From: Pochonia chlamydosporia 170
Lineage: Eukaryota; Ascomycota; Sordariomycetes; Hypocreales; Clavicipitaceae
Length of the DNA stretch: 64,000 nucleotides
Assembly: GCF_001653235.2 (NCBI RefSeq)
Contig: NC_035791.1
Location: 2,852,001 to 2,916,000, forward strand
Direction: 5' to 3'
Part shown: positions 12,428-25,478 of the stretch, piece after piece
How positions within the stretch are numbered: position 1 is the stretch's first letter
Layout: every line of letters starts with the position of its first letter
Notes under the pieces: model-generated
What the model was told of the DNA's origin: nothing
The model's input: the letters and a program-made list of their open reading frames with translations, nothing else
Database searches by the model: none
Position numbers and translations under genes: made by a program

Positions 12428-13908
12428 GTCAACGGTACATGAATGCCGCTCTGGCCTCAGGTGGTCAACGACTCAACCAGTTGACATTGAATGCTGGCTC
12501 CAATGATGTCCTCATTCGGCGGGGTGCATCATTGCCACTCAGCGCACAATTGATCTCATCTAGATTGATCTTGCACATTACGGAGTATTTGATCCCTGCT
12601 TCTTCTCTGTGAGGCACATTATACTCGGTGTATGCACATCCAGTCAATATCGACTTGACCTCCTTGTTTAAACTAGCCAGCCAGCACTACCAATGTCCGC
12701 CCGCCTAATCGCACAACTACATACGCACAACAAATCAAGTGACCGTCAATCAGCTTTGATGTCTCACTCTGAAGCCCGATGAGTACGGTATACGCGATTT
12801 CAATGCTGTTTGGAACAGAGCCGTGTTAATAATTGCATGGTACTAATTCTGCACCACCTCTGTCTCAATAGCTATCGCTACGTTGGTCTAGTGTCTGCCT
12901 ATCTAAAATGGACTGGGGAGCAATTTATGTATCGCTACGGTGCAGTTACTCGAATAGGCATCTACAGAGGATACATACGCACAACGCGATAGTTGACTGC
13001 TTTTCTCACTAGATACATCCGGTTATGACCCTTCGCCTGCGTATTGCCATCAGCTCAGGAGTTCCATATATAACAGAAACGGCTCCCAGCTATTCAATAG
13101 ACAAATCTTACATATCCCTCTTAATCCTAGCACGTCGGGAGAATTGAGGAGAATATCTGGTTCTCAGCGTACTTGACGGTGCGTGGGCCATACCTTCTGA
13201 TGGTGTGAAGAATCGTGATAACAGGACAGTAGTAGCTGAGAAGTTGAGGAAGGCAGAGCTAGGCAGCGAGCCATCTTGCGGTACCCATTGAGCATCGTGT
13301 AAGGTGTTCGCAGACTTTGAGTCCAGTTGACATCCAGAGTACATCTCGATTGCGTCCAGCATTTAGATACTGGACCACTCTTATGCAGCTCCCCTCCATG
13401 GTTTACTCGGGGTGGTGGAAACTGGGATTGGCAGCACTCGACCATGTGACCACCGTTCATAGCTGACTTAATTCATGACCATCAAAAGATTTCACACAAC
13501 CAAGCTACTTTGGCTTTCAGTCCCATTTTCCTCTTAGGATTGCTCGTGGAGGGAGCTTCTTACTACCGCGCAGGATCTCTTTCTTCTCCGCAAGCCTATC
13601 AGCTCTGCATTACTTGGACATGTGGAGACTGGGAGGCGACGGCGAACATTCTCTTGCGGTGGAATTCATCAATTATTGCTTTCAAAGCTCAATGAAGAAA
13701 CAAATCCAAAAAAAGAGAAGGAAAAAAAAAAACCGGAACAGGGAAGAGAGAAACCCAACACGCACGGAAATATCAACCCTAGAATTTCAACAATGACATT
13801 TTTGGATAACCATCGGTATCAAATGGCAAATGCCCCAAACTTTAACGCACAGCAACCGAACAACATTTTGCCATAGAAAAAAGTAGCTTGCTTTGGTATC
13901 ACCGCATA

Positions 13909-15450
13909 TTACGCGTTGCTAAAACTGCGCCGTCTGCTCTCCTTCTCCATCTCTTCCTCAACCTGGAGACTTTCCTGCTTCTGTTTCGCCTCGCGGAGGG
14001 CAAACATTCCCAGCGCATGCAATCTGGAACCGTCGCCTTTATTGTCGCCAGCTCCGGCCTGTACATCGCCCATATCGGAATCGGCAGGGTCTTCCTCGTG
14101 CTCTCTGAGCTTGGCAATGCGGTTCTGCAGCTTGATGATTTCGATGGCGCGGCGGAGGCGTGCTCTTCTTCGGTAGGCTTCGAGCTCGGGCAGCAAGTTG
14201 TGGTCCGTGGCGTTCTTACCGCTCAACCAGATGTGACCCATTGCTTCCTGCTTCCGTGTAAGTCGGAGAAACACTGATTACAGAACAGAACGTCCTTGGA
14301 AAGCGTACCTTGCTAGTCCATCTCTTTTCAGGTTCCGGAACGATGAGGCCCAAGATAAAGTCTTTGGCGTCCTGACTGACGTCCTTCCAGTAGCGCTCGT
14401 GGAAGGGAACCGGCGCCGCGGTGCATTCGCGCAACAGATCCCGAAGATTCTCGCTGCGGAATGGGGAATATCCGCATAGCAATGTGTACGTGATAACGCC
14501 CATAGACCACATATCTACTGGCTTGCCGTGTCCCTTTTGCTCCATTACCTCGGGGGCGGCGTAACCAAAAGACCCCGCCATGGTCTTCAAAGTTTCTTCC
14601 TTACTGTCCAATGTTTTAGCAATACCAAAATCAGCAAGGACAAGATCAGAATCCGCCTCTCGTGTGACGTAGAGTAGGTTTTCGGGCTTGAGGTCTGTTG
14701 TGAAACGAGTCAGCGCACAAAGTGCATGAAGGTAGAACCGCGAGCTACATCTCACGCACCTCTGTGAACAACGTCATTGTCATGCAGATAGTCGACCGCG
14801 GTCATAATTTGCTTGATAGTCTGAGAAGCATCGAGCTCGGTGAACTTTCCTTGGTCGCAAATTCGGTCAAAAAGCTCTCCACCGGTTGCCAGTTGCGTCA
14901 CGATATAAAACTTGTCCTGCATGCGTTCCCTGTCAGTCTCCCAGCTATACTATAATGCTTTTGTCGATAGTGGTGTGGTAGCTTACACGCGACTCGAACC
15001 AATCGACAAACTTGACAATATGTGGGTGCTTCAGCCTCTGGAGCATGTCGAGCTCGTCGTAAACCATCTTCTCGTTGCCTTTGACATTCTTTTTCAAGAT
15101 GATCTTGATGGCCACCTTGCCCGTAGGACCGTCTGCCTCACGAACAACTCCATAGGTGCCCGCGCCAAGTGTCCGACCGAATCTGTATTTGGATCTGTTG
15201 CCAAGGAAGAGGAGCAACGTTAGAATGCTGCTGACAGTAGCTGTGACATACGAACTGCGGGGTCAAAAAAACGTACTTTTTGTCGTAGCTCTCGGGTTGG
15301 CCGTGCAGCCGGTTGATCATCCCTGCGACTGAGAGAGAGAAGTAGCAGTGTCAGAATTATGGTTGCTGGATACTCATGATGCCACTTGATGATTTCCAAG
15401 TAAAATTCAAGCATGACTCTTGATGAGGTTGAAAGCGACTTACAACTCAT
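13909..15450 (-). CDS. Calcium/calmodulin-dependent protein kinase, CaMKI type
   Basis: Six exons on the minus strand (about 15450-15444, 15328-15277, 15194-14987, 14916-14760, 14694-14309, 14247-13909) total 1149 bases, giving 382 residues with no stop. The first coding exon is only seven bases; joined to the next it begins [13 protein letters not shown]. The kinase domain shows the glycine loop GAGTYGVV (about 30-37), the ATP lysine in VAIKI (K50), the catalytic HRDLKPEN (D142), DFG (D163-G165) and AAPE (about 187-190). After the kinase lobe comes a basic helical segment ([19 protein letters not shown]), where CaMKs carry the autoinhibitory and calmodulin-binding region. The activation-loop site that is Thr in animal CaMKI is Ser here (AGSFGY). 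By family, it phosphorylates Ser/Thr in response to Ca2+/calmodulin. The closest named relatives I would expect are Aspergillus cmkB and Neurospora camk-1. Confidence 0.93.
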
Positions 15451-17802
15451 GATGTCTGATGGCGGGGTATCGCGTGCCTGCGATGGTGGGATAGCTCGAA
15501 AATGCGATTTTCCGAATTCGACTGGATTGAGGGGACTAGGGCAGCTCGAGGCTTGTGGTCAAGAGCCCGGCGAGTTGGGAGTGCGAGGCTAAACAGCAAC
15601 AAGCCGTGATGTTGAAACCTTTTGGTAGGCGGTGATCAAAATAAGGGAACTTCGAGGTGATGGTGGAACTCGATGAGACGGCCGGGTCGAAATAAATACG
15701 AACCTGGCAGCACGAGGCATGAGGAACGAAGAGCAGTTGAGCCCCAAAAGCCCCTCATTGAGCACTCAGCTCAGCAATCAGCAGCTAGCAGCCGGACTTG
15801 TCGTCAGAGGGCTGCGCTCGAATCTGGCTGGGGTGTGACAAGGGTCCAGCCTGGTTTGAAATTGAGGCCATCAGTGGAGAATGTGAGTGGAGAGAGCCTC
15901 GCAGCTCGGGTTCTTGGTGTGTGGCTTAGTGCTGAAGTGAGATCCGAGAGGACATGGAGCTTTCAATTCTTGGTGGGCAATTTGAAGGTGTCGAGCGAGT
16001 ATTAGCTTGAGGCCTGGAGAGTTTAAATGAGCCCAGTGGCTGAGTGCGTGGGCGATTCGGGACTAATCCAACGCACCTGCCCGTTCAAAATGTCGCCTGT
16101 GAACCAATTAGCTGTGGCAGACAGACATCTGGAGGCTTGGGTTCTCAGTTCTCGTCAATATTGGGCTTCAGTGCTGGCAGTCAAGTCTCCCCGCCACAGG
16201 TGACATCGACCAGCAGTTGTACGGAGTAAAAATGCCCCAATGAGGAAAACCAATGGAGGCCTCGACAGGGTCGGGATACACAAGGCTGAGGAGGCGCTGG
16301 GAAGGTGGTTTGCAGGTTTGAAAATATAAAAACGGTGTTGCCGTTGCCACAAGGCATGCTGGAAGAGATGTGTCGTCATTTCGCTACATTTCGGCTCTTG
16401 AGGGGAGAGAAAGAAAGCAAATTTGGTATGTACTGTATTAATACAAAAAATTGGCCGGAGAGCTAGAAAGAAGGGGTCAGGTTCATTTGAGATGACGAGA
16501 CACACTCTGGCGGGATCCGGGTCGCAGCGTTCAACCGGATTAGTTTGGCCCAGAGATCGGACGGAAATTTAAGGCGCATGCCTGCTGGGTTGTGCCCAGC
16601 CAGTTTGTCCCATTTTGTTGCATCACAGTGTCCACCGTCCCTGTCCTTCTCATTCTCCATGCTGTCAACCTGTCAACCTGAGTCAGCCTGGGCATGCCGT
16701 CGGCTCAGCCCTACCAGTTGACGACATGCAGAGCATCCATTAGCTGCACTTTGATGTATTTCGATTCCTGTCTGATCTCACTTCTCTTTGTCCTCTCTGA
16801 ACACCGCTGGAGGGTTCAATGTTGCCCAGCCTGCAGCTAGGCGAATCGTCTTGTGACCAATGTGGAAGATGGCAAAAGAGATGGCGCCTTCTAACAACTT
16901 CCTTTTCGATTATCAAAGGCGACTGGTGTCTAGTAAATTCAACTGTTACATGTCTCTCGCCTCACCAAGAAGACGAGCCTTTCTCGCCAACAAAGAGCTG
17001 TCAAATGTTCAAACGGCCTCCAACTGCCGCTGCACCGATTTTGCTGGGCAATGTGAATTCCTCTTACTAGAAATTGACAGTTATCCAATTTTCACCTATA
17101 TCGCATCGGGGGTAATGGTGAATCGACGCGGCGACGTACTCCGTAGTAAGAAACCAATCAGCTACAAATATCCCTGCCAGAATGTTTCTTGCCTACAGCA
17201 AAGTACACATGCATGCTGGGTATTGGCATCACGGCACTTGGAAAATTGGGCAGTTTTGCGTGGTACGGGATTCCGTTGGCTGGCCGAATACCTTTGACAT
17301 TGCACTGCAAACCTTTGTTCACTCGAGTGCATGTACGATGATCACTGGCTGCTCTATTGTGCACATTTTGTACACATCATGTTAACAAGGCCAGGTTGTT
17401 AAATGTCTGATGACAAGCCAACATTGAATTCCACTGGGCCAAGTCGGAGGCATCCGTCCATGTCGAACAAGCACTGGCTCAGCCACCACCAGACGCCTGC
17501 AGCGGACAGCGGGCCGTCCAAGGCTCAAAATGGTCTGGTTGTGCCCAGCCGTCAATACATGTCCTGGCGCTAGGTATTGAGTCCATGTCGTCAAGTGCTC
17601 AGTGCTGGTCCTAGCGCGAACAATGAATGAGTGAGCCACCAGGCCCCCCCTCATTGCCCCATTCTGCCATTCCCGAGTGCCTGGGCCATTTTCCTCCAGT
17701 TCGCCTGCAATCGCCACCAGACCAGACTCTCATCATTCATTCCACTTCCGCAACTTCAACGCCTTCGACATTTGCACACTCTGTGCTCGGTGCATCGCGA
17801 CC
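15451..17802. other. Divergent promoter region
   Basis: About 2.35 kb between the 5' ends of the kinase (minus) and the E2 gene (plus), so it holds both promoters and leaders. No supported gene. Visible are TACGGAGTA-type motifs near 16220 and 17137 and CCAGACCAGA/TGGTCTGG repeats near 17531 and 17715. The frame of the E2 gene stays open upstream of its ATG, probably as untranslated leader. Confidence 0.55.
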
Positions 17803-18451
17803 ATGGCGACGCACATGAGGGAGAAGCGCGTGGCCAAAGAGCGCCAAAAGGTTAGTTGTTTCTTCCGCTGCCACCTGCACTTGTTTCTCTATTCCTACCA
17901 TGGTAGTCGTGGCAATTTGACCAAAGCGTTAAGCTCATTCATTACCCCACTGCAGATCGAAAAGTATGGGCTTCCGCCTGGCATAGACCTTGTGGATGGC
18001 GATAATCTGAAGGAATGGACCTTCGACATTCGTGTACTCGACGCAAATCCTCTTTATCAGAATCAGACTTACCGATTGAAGTTTGCATTTCCGCAATCAT
18101 ATCCCATCGGTATGCGACCCAGAAGCCGCTTTGTCCGTGGCACTCACTCCAAGTCATAATTTCTGACGATCCTTTCCAATAGAACCACCCGAGGTCACCT
18201 TCAGCATCACACCCACACGACCTGTACCTATGCACCCTCATATCTACTCCAACGGTTTCATATGCCTCGATTTACTCGACACGCAAGGATGGAGTCCTGT
18301 ACAGAGCGCGGAAAGCGTGTGCATGAGCATCCAGAGCATGCTCACCAGCAACTCCAAAAACGAACGGCCTCCTGGAGACGAAGAATTTGTCCGAGGGAAC
18401 CGGTTGCGACCCCGAGACATTGAGTTTTTATATCACGACACCACCGTATGA
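17803..18451 (+). CDS. Ubiquitin-conjugating enzyme E2, UBE2W-like
   Basis: Three exons, 17803-17850, 17956-18109 and 18183-18451, give 156 residues, a single UBC domain with short ends. The core motif HPHIYSNGFICLDLL carries the catalytic Cys at about residue 95, and GWSPVQSAESVCMSIQSML follows as in E2s. The VHPHVYSNGHICL-type pattern and a C-terminus ending in YHDTTV match the UBE2W branch, which in animals attaches ubiquitin to protein N-termini; the fungal role is inferred. Chosen ATG: MATHMREKR. The frame remains open for 42 codons upstream, but that part has no E2 character. It lies about 0.8 kb upstream of VPS33 on the same strand, with no sign of shared transcription. Confidence 0.9.
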
Positions 18452-19223
18452 CCGAAACTATAGAGGCAGAATATCAGCGGCGAAAGTGATGGCATCGTCT
18501 GCTAGCATGGCTGGTGGCCGGCCTGTGGACCAAATTTTTGGCTTCAGAGCATTGCATTTCAGCTCAGGGTTCACAACAAGCGATTGGCGTATTTTATCAT
18601 GGGTATTTTATTTTATTTTATGTAAATGGCTTCAAAATCCTTCTTCCTATAAAATGCCTAGAGAAGCGCGGGTTTTCAGCAGGGTATCGCGACCTTGGTT
18701 GATTTGTTGAGACAAATATAGGTTTCGCCCCAGGTTCGGGGCCAATGTCGATAAAGTGAGGCAGCCTTTTAGCGTTGATATAATTCAACCCTCGTTCCGC
18801 AAACATGTTGACGTAATTGAACTGAAATGTAAATGTATATAAATCTGATGCACAGGTCGTCGCCTCTTACTTTTTCTCTATTGACAAGTACAATGATTCT
18901 GGCTCATCACCATTTGCAGTCGTGATGACGTCGGCTTGAAGGCATGCCCTGGTCCCTGACTTCTGGGGAGTTGAAGCCGGCTGGCGATGTGGGGGGGTGC
19001 CTGGCCCTGGCTCTGTCCATCAATCCAACCCACATAGAACATTGAATTCCTGGAGCCTAGATGCCTCTTCACCGCCCAGACCAACCGAGGGGGCTAGTGA
19101 GGGGAGCAATGGGCAGAACTCACAAGCTCAGGACGCTTCCGTCACCAACGCCTCCACTCCGACCGACCTAGAGCTCACGATCTGTGCTGCTGAGCTTCCT
19201 TCTTTTTCCTGTGTGAGCCCGCC
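18452..19223. other. Intergenic region, E2 terminator and VPS33 promoter
   Basis: About 0.77 kb. The first part is AT-rich with TATTTTATTTTATTTTATG-like sequence near 18600, a plausible 3' untranslated region for the E2 gene. The second part is more GC-rich and leads to the VPS33 start. No gene seen. Confidence 0.5.
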
Positions 19224-21415
19224 ATGGCTCCTCGTACCGAGTTTAGTACGGAGCAGGTCCGAAACAAGGCTCGCAAAGACTTGCTCTATCTGCTCGAGGG
19301 CGTAAGTGGTATCATCCTGCCCTTTCGCGAGCTTCCAATTGTTTACTTGTGCTGACCTTTATGTAGGTCCGCGGCAAGAAGAATCTCGTCTTCGACAAGA
19401 CCTTGGTTGGCCCTGTTGGAACAATCGTCAAGGTCAATACCTTGCAAGAGTATGGAGTCGACAAGTTCTTCATTTTAGAGAACGACAATGTGGACACTAG
19501 CCAGCATAATGTAATCTTCATCGCCAGAGGCGAGTGCGGGCGACACGCCGAGAGCATAGCCAGTACGCTCTACAGACCTTATTCACGTTTCTCACACTCA
19601 CCACAAAGACTCTCGTTTGATTAGCTGACATGGAATTGTTCTAGATCAAATAAAACGCGTGCGACGCCAGAGCCAGACAACTCATGATTTTCACATCTTT
19701 TGGGTCCCTCGTCGCACACTCGTGTCCGATCAACTTTTGGAGGATGCAGGTGTATTAGGCGACGTGAGCATATCCGAGCTCCCGTTATCCTTCTTCCCTC
19801 TCGAGAAAGATGTCTTGTCTTTAGAACTGGACGATTCTTTCAAAGATCTGTATCTCTCCAAAGATGTAACACCAACATACCTCCTGGCAAAAGCCTTGAT
19901 GGAAATTCAACAAAATCACGGCTTATTCCCACGGATAATTGGAAAGGGCGATAATGCAAAAAAGGTGTCGGATCTTCTGGTCCGTATGCGTCAGGAACTG
20001 CTGGCGGGCGAGGACACCAGCGACACGAACAAACCCGGCTTAACGCCAAGCTCCACCAACGAAAGCATTATCATAATCGACCGCGAGGTAGACTTTGTTA
20101 CTCCACTTCTCACACAGCTGACCTACGAGGGTCTCATCGACGAAGTTTTCGAAATTCAGAATAACCAAACCAAAGTAGACACAACGATTGTTGGCGCCCC
20201 AGCTCGGTCATCGACCGCGACTACACAGGGACGGAAGGAGACGGTGCTTTTGGATTCTAGTGACAAGCTGTATGGCCAATTACGGGACGCCAACTTTGCA
20301 GTTGTTGGCGGGATGCTCAACAAGGTAGCTCGACGGCTACAACAGGTTCAGTCAGACTACGAGACCAAGACCAAGACGAAATCATTAGCTGAGCTCAAGG
20401 AATTTGTCACTCAGCTGCCTGGATATCAACAGGAACATCGAAGTGTGAGAATCCACACCGGCATGGCCGAAGAAATAATCAAGCGCACGAGAACGGATGA
20501 GTTCAAAGGTCTGTTGGAGGTTCAGCAAAATCTCGCAGCTGGTGCAGACCCTTCTTCACAGTTTGATGGCATCGAGGAGCTCATAGCACGCGACGCGCCT
20601 CTGCGGGTCACTCTGAGGCTATTGTGCATTTACTCTTGTATATCAGGGGGCGCCACGCCGAAAGAGTATGACCAATTTCGAAAGCTCATCCTGCGTGCCT
20701 ATGGTTATCAGCATCTCTTGACTCTTTACAACCTGGAAAAGCTACAACTCTTCCTCTCTCGGTTATCCCCTCTCGCTGGGATGATTCCTATGGCCGGCAA
20801 CGCAGGAGCCACTGGCACCAAGACGAACTACACATATCTACGGAAGCAGCTACGGCTTATTGTTGATGAGGTTCAAGAGGAGGATCCCAATGACGTCTCC
20901 TACGTATACAGTGGATACGCACCTCTTTCTATACGACTGGTCCAATGCATTTTGCAGAAGCAATATCTCCTGTCGTTCGTGAAGGGCCGCAGTGCTGCGG
21001 ATGCTGCTGTTGGTGCTGCAGGCGCCGCGACCCAAGGTTGGCATGGTTTCGATGAAGCTATCAAGCATGTGCGCGGCCAGACGTTTTATGAGCTCCAGAA
21101 AGGCGAGGACAAGGCGGTCAAGGCTCGTGCCCTTCTCTCGGGAAGTGGTGCGAAGCAGACTGTGTTTGTTGTTTTCGTGGGTGGAATTACGTTTACCGAA
21201 ATTGCTGCGCTTCGCTTCATAGCTAAGCAAGAAGAAGGTAGGTCAGCTCTCCTGGCGCAATATTATTGAACATATTAACGAAGCGTATAGGTCGACGGAA
21301 CATTATCATTTGCACGACCTCGATAATTAGCGGCAACAGAATGATGGACGCTGCGATTGAAACTGGCTCATATGCAAAGGAGCCGCCGCCCGCGGCCCAG
21401 AGTGAACAAAGTTAA
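19224..21415 (+). CDS. VPS33: Vacuolar sorting protein VPS33 (Sec1/Munc18 family)
   Basis: Four exons, 19224-19301, 19367-19562, 19645-21237 and 21291-21415, give 663 residues, normal for Vps33. It is the Sec1/Munc18 subunit of the HOPS and CORVET tethering complexes, which bind SNAREs for fusion at endosomes and the vacuole. Diagnostic segments are the N-terminal KARKDLLYLLEGVRGKKNL, GVDKFFILENDNV, SIIIIDREVDFVTPLLTQLT (the SM-family hallmark region), and the C-terminal FVGGITFTEIAALRFIA followed by RRNIIICTTSIISG across the last intron. The ATG context is CGCCATGG. The long third exon has no frame break. Vps45 and Sly1 belong to the same superfamily, but the C-terminal GGITFTEI...RRNIII block is that of Vps33. 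Confidence 0.95.
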
Positions 21416-22145
21416 ACGAAGCAGCACATGTACGATACCTTATTGAGAGTAATCCGGACCCATACGGCGCAATGATAGTTAAAGACAAGAGTAATCATAT
21501 TCATCAGCATGCTTCCGGCGTTCTCATGGAAGCAATGTCTCGTTTTTTCCCCCGATTCCTGGTCAATCTCAGCAATCTGTGTTTCGAGGTCCCGACAAAG
21601 TCCCATTTTGAGACTGGCGTCTTGAAGGCCCACAAGTTCCAGTTCAGCGATTCGAGGGATTAGTGGTCTCACGTGACTCAGTAACCTTGCGATGTTTCCG
21701 GGGGTGGTTGAGGGGCGCAATGGACTGACGGCTTCAATTCTTCATTGAGCCTTCCTTGTATTAGTTTATATCATCCAATGATACTTGTTTGAAGGGGTAA
21801 TTTCTCGTATCCCACTTTTGAACCGCATTTTAAACACTACTCGAGAGCATCCACTTGCTCAAACAATCTCAAACCCCGTCATTCACGCCTCCTAGTCAGT
21901 GACCTCGAACCGCTTACACCTCAGTCTTTGGGTAAGCCTGGACCATATGCTGACGATACTAAGCAGGCAAGTTGATGGCGACATACAATTTATAGTTCCA
22001 TATAATGCCGAGCACAGGGGTGTCGCCTTTATGAATCCTGTTGCGAATCACTCGACGGTCGAAGACCCCTGGCCTTGTCAACAGTTCGGGCTGGTGTCTT
22101 TGTGAAATTTCAAACCAGGCAAATGGCTTAAAGTAATACATCACC
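21416..22145. other. Intergenic region upstream of the LSD1-type gene
   Basis: About 0.73 kb between VPS33 and the demethylase gene, both on plus. No coding frame I can support; it should hold the VPS33 terminator and the next promoter. Confidence 0.5.
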
Positions 22146-25100
22146 ATGGACATACCTATAAACAGTCTCCCGAACGGGGCAAAAGGTCTCATGGGCGATT
22201 CCTTCGTACGTAGCGACAGTGCATATTCGTCAACAATGCTCAACACACAAGCAATATCTCACTCACCGTCCAACCAACCGATACTTGAGGCAAGCCAGCC
22301 TGAAGCGATCAATCGGGGAGTCACCCAATTCTCAGAAAATGAGTCAGGAGATGCGGTGGATTCGATGGAAGGACTCGATAGTATAGAAGTTTATGTGGAT
22401 GAAAGTGGTGGTGAAGAGCAATCGTCCTTGGCGGATGACGGCATAGCGTAAGTTTGCGATAGCACATGCGTCAGCACTCTGTCCCCATGGATGACTGTTT
22501 GACTTCTAACGCGACGTAACAGGGGAAGACAGGAAGATGGCCGCAAGACATTGCACGTTGCGGACCACGATGCCGCCATCGACTCTTTCGGTTCTTCCAT
22601 TTCCGTTGTCACGGAACCCTCAGAAGCATCCTCGTCATCCATCGTCTCAAGTAAAGCTACAACGCCGATAGAAACGGAATTTGCAAGGTTTCAACAAGGT
22701 GATAAAGTGAGCCAACGACTTGCACCGAGAGCCTACCACCGTAGTCACGAACGACTGAACTTTACGGTCCGACCCAAATCGTCGATTCCCACAGATATTC
22801 CAGTTCAACAACACGCCACTGAGTGCCTTGATGCTGCAGAGTCATCCAGATTAAATCCATATGCCTTACACCCGGAAGAGTATCACCTCCTGCGATATCA
22901 CATCTCTCACAGCCAAGTTACAACGTATCTGAACATAAGGAATGCCATCTTGCGTATCTGGTTACAAAAGCCATGGGCTAGTGTATCAAGACAAGCAGCG
23001 GTTGGCTGCGCAAATGCAAGGTGGTTTGATGCCGCAAATGTGTGCTATGACTGGCTTGTTCGCAGAGGATACATTAATTACGGTTGTGTCAAGCTGCCTG
23101 AGCCATCTGTGGCGAAGAGTAAGCGACCATCAAATGGTAGAAAGCAGAGGAAAATAGCCGTAATTGGCGCCGGTGTTTCGGGTTTGGCATGTGCCAGGCA
23201 ACTGGAAGGGCTCTTTAAGCAGTATGCGGAAAGATTCTATGACATGGGTGAAGATATCCCAATGGTGGTTATCCTCGAGGGACGAAGTCGCGTTGGCGGC
23301 AGGGTATATTCTCGGGAATTCAAGACAAAGCTTGATAAACGAAGAAAGCCAGATTTCGAAGCTAAGAGACATACAGCAGAAATGGGAGGAATGATCATAA
23401 CTGGCTTTGAGCGTGGCAATCCCATCAACGTCTTAGTTCGGGGACAACTCGGTCTGCCGTATCATGCTCTAACGGCTGAAACCACCATCTATGACAGCAA
23501 TGGTAAGCCCGTAGACCCAGTTCGAGACGAGCTAGTGGAAAAGCTTTACAACGATTGCTTGGAGCGGGTTAGTGAGTTCAAGTTCAAACCGCAGCCCTCA
23601 AAATTGATTGAGGGGAACCATGACCTCCTCGATGAAGGACGTGATAGCCCAGGAGATGGAAGCAAAACGATATTGCAAGCGGAAGAAGCAACGGCAGCAC
23701 TGCCAGACGCGCCGTCAGTTTCCCAGCAGAACGTTCCGGACAAGGTCAACCTCGTTCCAGTATCTGCGGACAAGCTGACTGGCCGAGTACACAATCAACC
23801 AGGTGTCCCAGCGTCTGAAAAGGTCGCGGAAAAGGCAAGAATGATGGGCTGGAGCCTCAAGTCGGGAGCTAGCGAAGACTTTGGTCTGAATCTTGAGGAC
23901 GCTGTATCCCGAGAGGGATCGACGCTGGGGTCGGCAGTCGACCATGGAATCACTCGATACAAGGATTTGGTTGATCTGACACCACAGGACTTTCGCCTAT
24001 TCAACTGGCATGTTGCCAATTTGGAGTACAGCAACGCTACAAATCTGCATAACCTAAGTCTCAAGTTGTGGGATATTGATGCCGGAAACGAATGGGAGGG
24101 GAACCACACCATGGTCGTTGGCGGTTACCAAAGTGTCGCCCGTGGACTGCTTCAGTGTCCCACGCCTCTTGATGTATCTACTAAATTCGCGGTCAAGAGC
24201 ATCAGGTATCACAACACAAGCTTTGGTGGCTCGGCAACAATCGAATCGGAAGACGGCGTCACGGTACATGCCGACAATGTTGTTTGCACCATGCCTCTAG
24301 GTGTCCTCAAACAAGGAAATGTCAGCTTTGAACCCCCACTGCCTGATTGGAAGACCGGCGCAATAGATCGCCTGGGGTTCGGAATTCTGAACAAAGTCGT
24401 GCTTGTGTACAAGGAGATATTTTGGGATCCGGATCGACACATCTTTGGAGTATTGAGAAACGCCACCAATAGGCACAGCACATCACAAGAAGACTATTCC
24501 CTCAACCGTGGTCGCTTCTTCCAGTGGTTCAATGTTACCAACACAACAGGACTTCCATGCCTTATTGCCCTCATGGCTGGCGATGCCGGCTTTGAAACCG
24601 AACGCTCCAGCAATGACAGTCTGGTCGAGGAAGCCACACAAATCCTACGGGGTGTATTTGGAAGCAAGGTTCCGTATCCCGTCGAGTCTGTAATCACGCG
24701 CTGGGGTTCCGACCGCTTTGCCAGAGGAAGCTACTCCTCCGCCGCTCCGGGAATGAAACCAGACGACTACGACAGCATGGCCAGATCAATTGGCAACCTC
24801 AGCTTTGCGGGTGAACACACCATTGGCACACACCCGGCCACTGTTCACGGCGCCTACCTGTCGGGCCTGCGGGCAGCATCCGAGATTCTAGACGGCATAC
24901 TGGGGCCTATTGAGGTCCCCACGCCCCTTATCCTTCCAAAGGACTCGCTCCTCTTGCAAAAGCGCAAAGAAGCTGCCAAAGACCCTCGGCAGGCCCGTTT
25001 AGAAGCATACGAACTCGAAATCTGGGATCACATTCGAGATAAAATCGGCGAGCGTCCTACTCGCCCCAACAAAGTCGCAGGAAATGCATACCTTCTCTAC

Positions 25101-25478
25101 AGCAAGGCACACCTAGAGGAAGCTCGCAAACGATGCGAAGAGAACCGTAAACCAGGAAAGGGGCGCAGCATTCCCAACGAGGTACGCATCATGACATCCA
25201 AAATGTGGAAAGACACCACCCCGGAGCAGCGACAGCCATACGAAGAACAAGCCGCAGAGCAAAAGAGAGCATACAATGAGGCTCTGCAGGTATTCAATGA
25301 AATAGCCCATGAATGGGACCAAAAGGCCATTTCCCTACGCGCCGAATACGAGAGGGATCATCCTAGCGTTCCCAGGCCAGAGGAACTACGTGAGCAGCAA
25401 GGGACGCCTAATAAATACCGACGCGCAAAGCAGGTCAGTTATGCTGAGGACCGTGACACCACGGATATGGACTTGTAA
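22146..25478 (+). CDS. LSD1/KDM1-type histone demethylase with SWIRM, amine oxidase and HMG-box domains
   Basis: Two exons, 22146-22447 and 22523-25478, give 1085 residues. Order: a disordered acidic N-terminus (1-190), a SWIRM domain (about 200-295, ending NVCYDWLVRRGYINYGCV), an FAD-dependent amine oxidase with the dinucleotide-binding motif KIAVIGAGVSGLACARQLE (from about 311) and GRSRVGGRVYS, and a C-terminal HMG box (about 965-1045, RPTRPNKVAGNAYLLYSKAH). The flavin-contacting lysine of LSD1 is present in GILNKVVLVY, and the C-terminal FAD motif reads SFAGEHTIGTHPATVHGAYLSG. The family removes methyl groups from mono- and dimethyl-lysine of histone H3. Where animal LSD1 has the CoREST-binding Tower helices, this protein has a polar, low-complexity insert (about 470-560). 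A SWIRM/HMG LSD1 is the usual fungal layout. Confidence 0.94.

Larger units (their letters stand above)
9695..13908. other. Long intergenic region, no supported protein gene
   Basis: About 4.2 kb without a convincing coding frame. It begins with the 3' flank of the preceding gene and ends with A-rich DNA (about 13.70-13.74 kb) close to the stop codon of the kinase gene on the other strand. It contains a possible Pol III locus (about 11.93-12.03 kb), an 11-bp perfect inverted repeat with a short outer extension (12379-12427), and a TACGGAGTA motif near 12579. Confidence 0.5.

Noticed and set aside
14985..15005. GACTCGAACC, resembling a reverse B box
   Set aside because: Part of the kinase exon and lacks any other tRNA feature.
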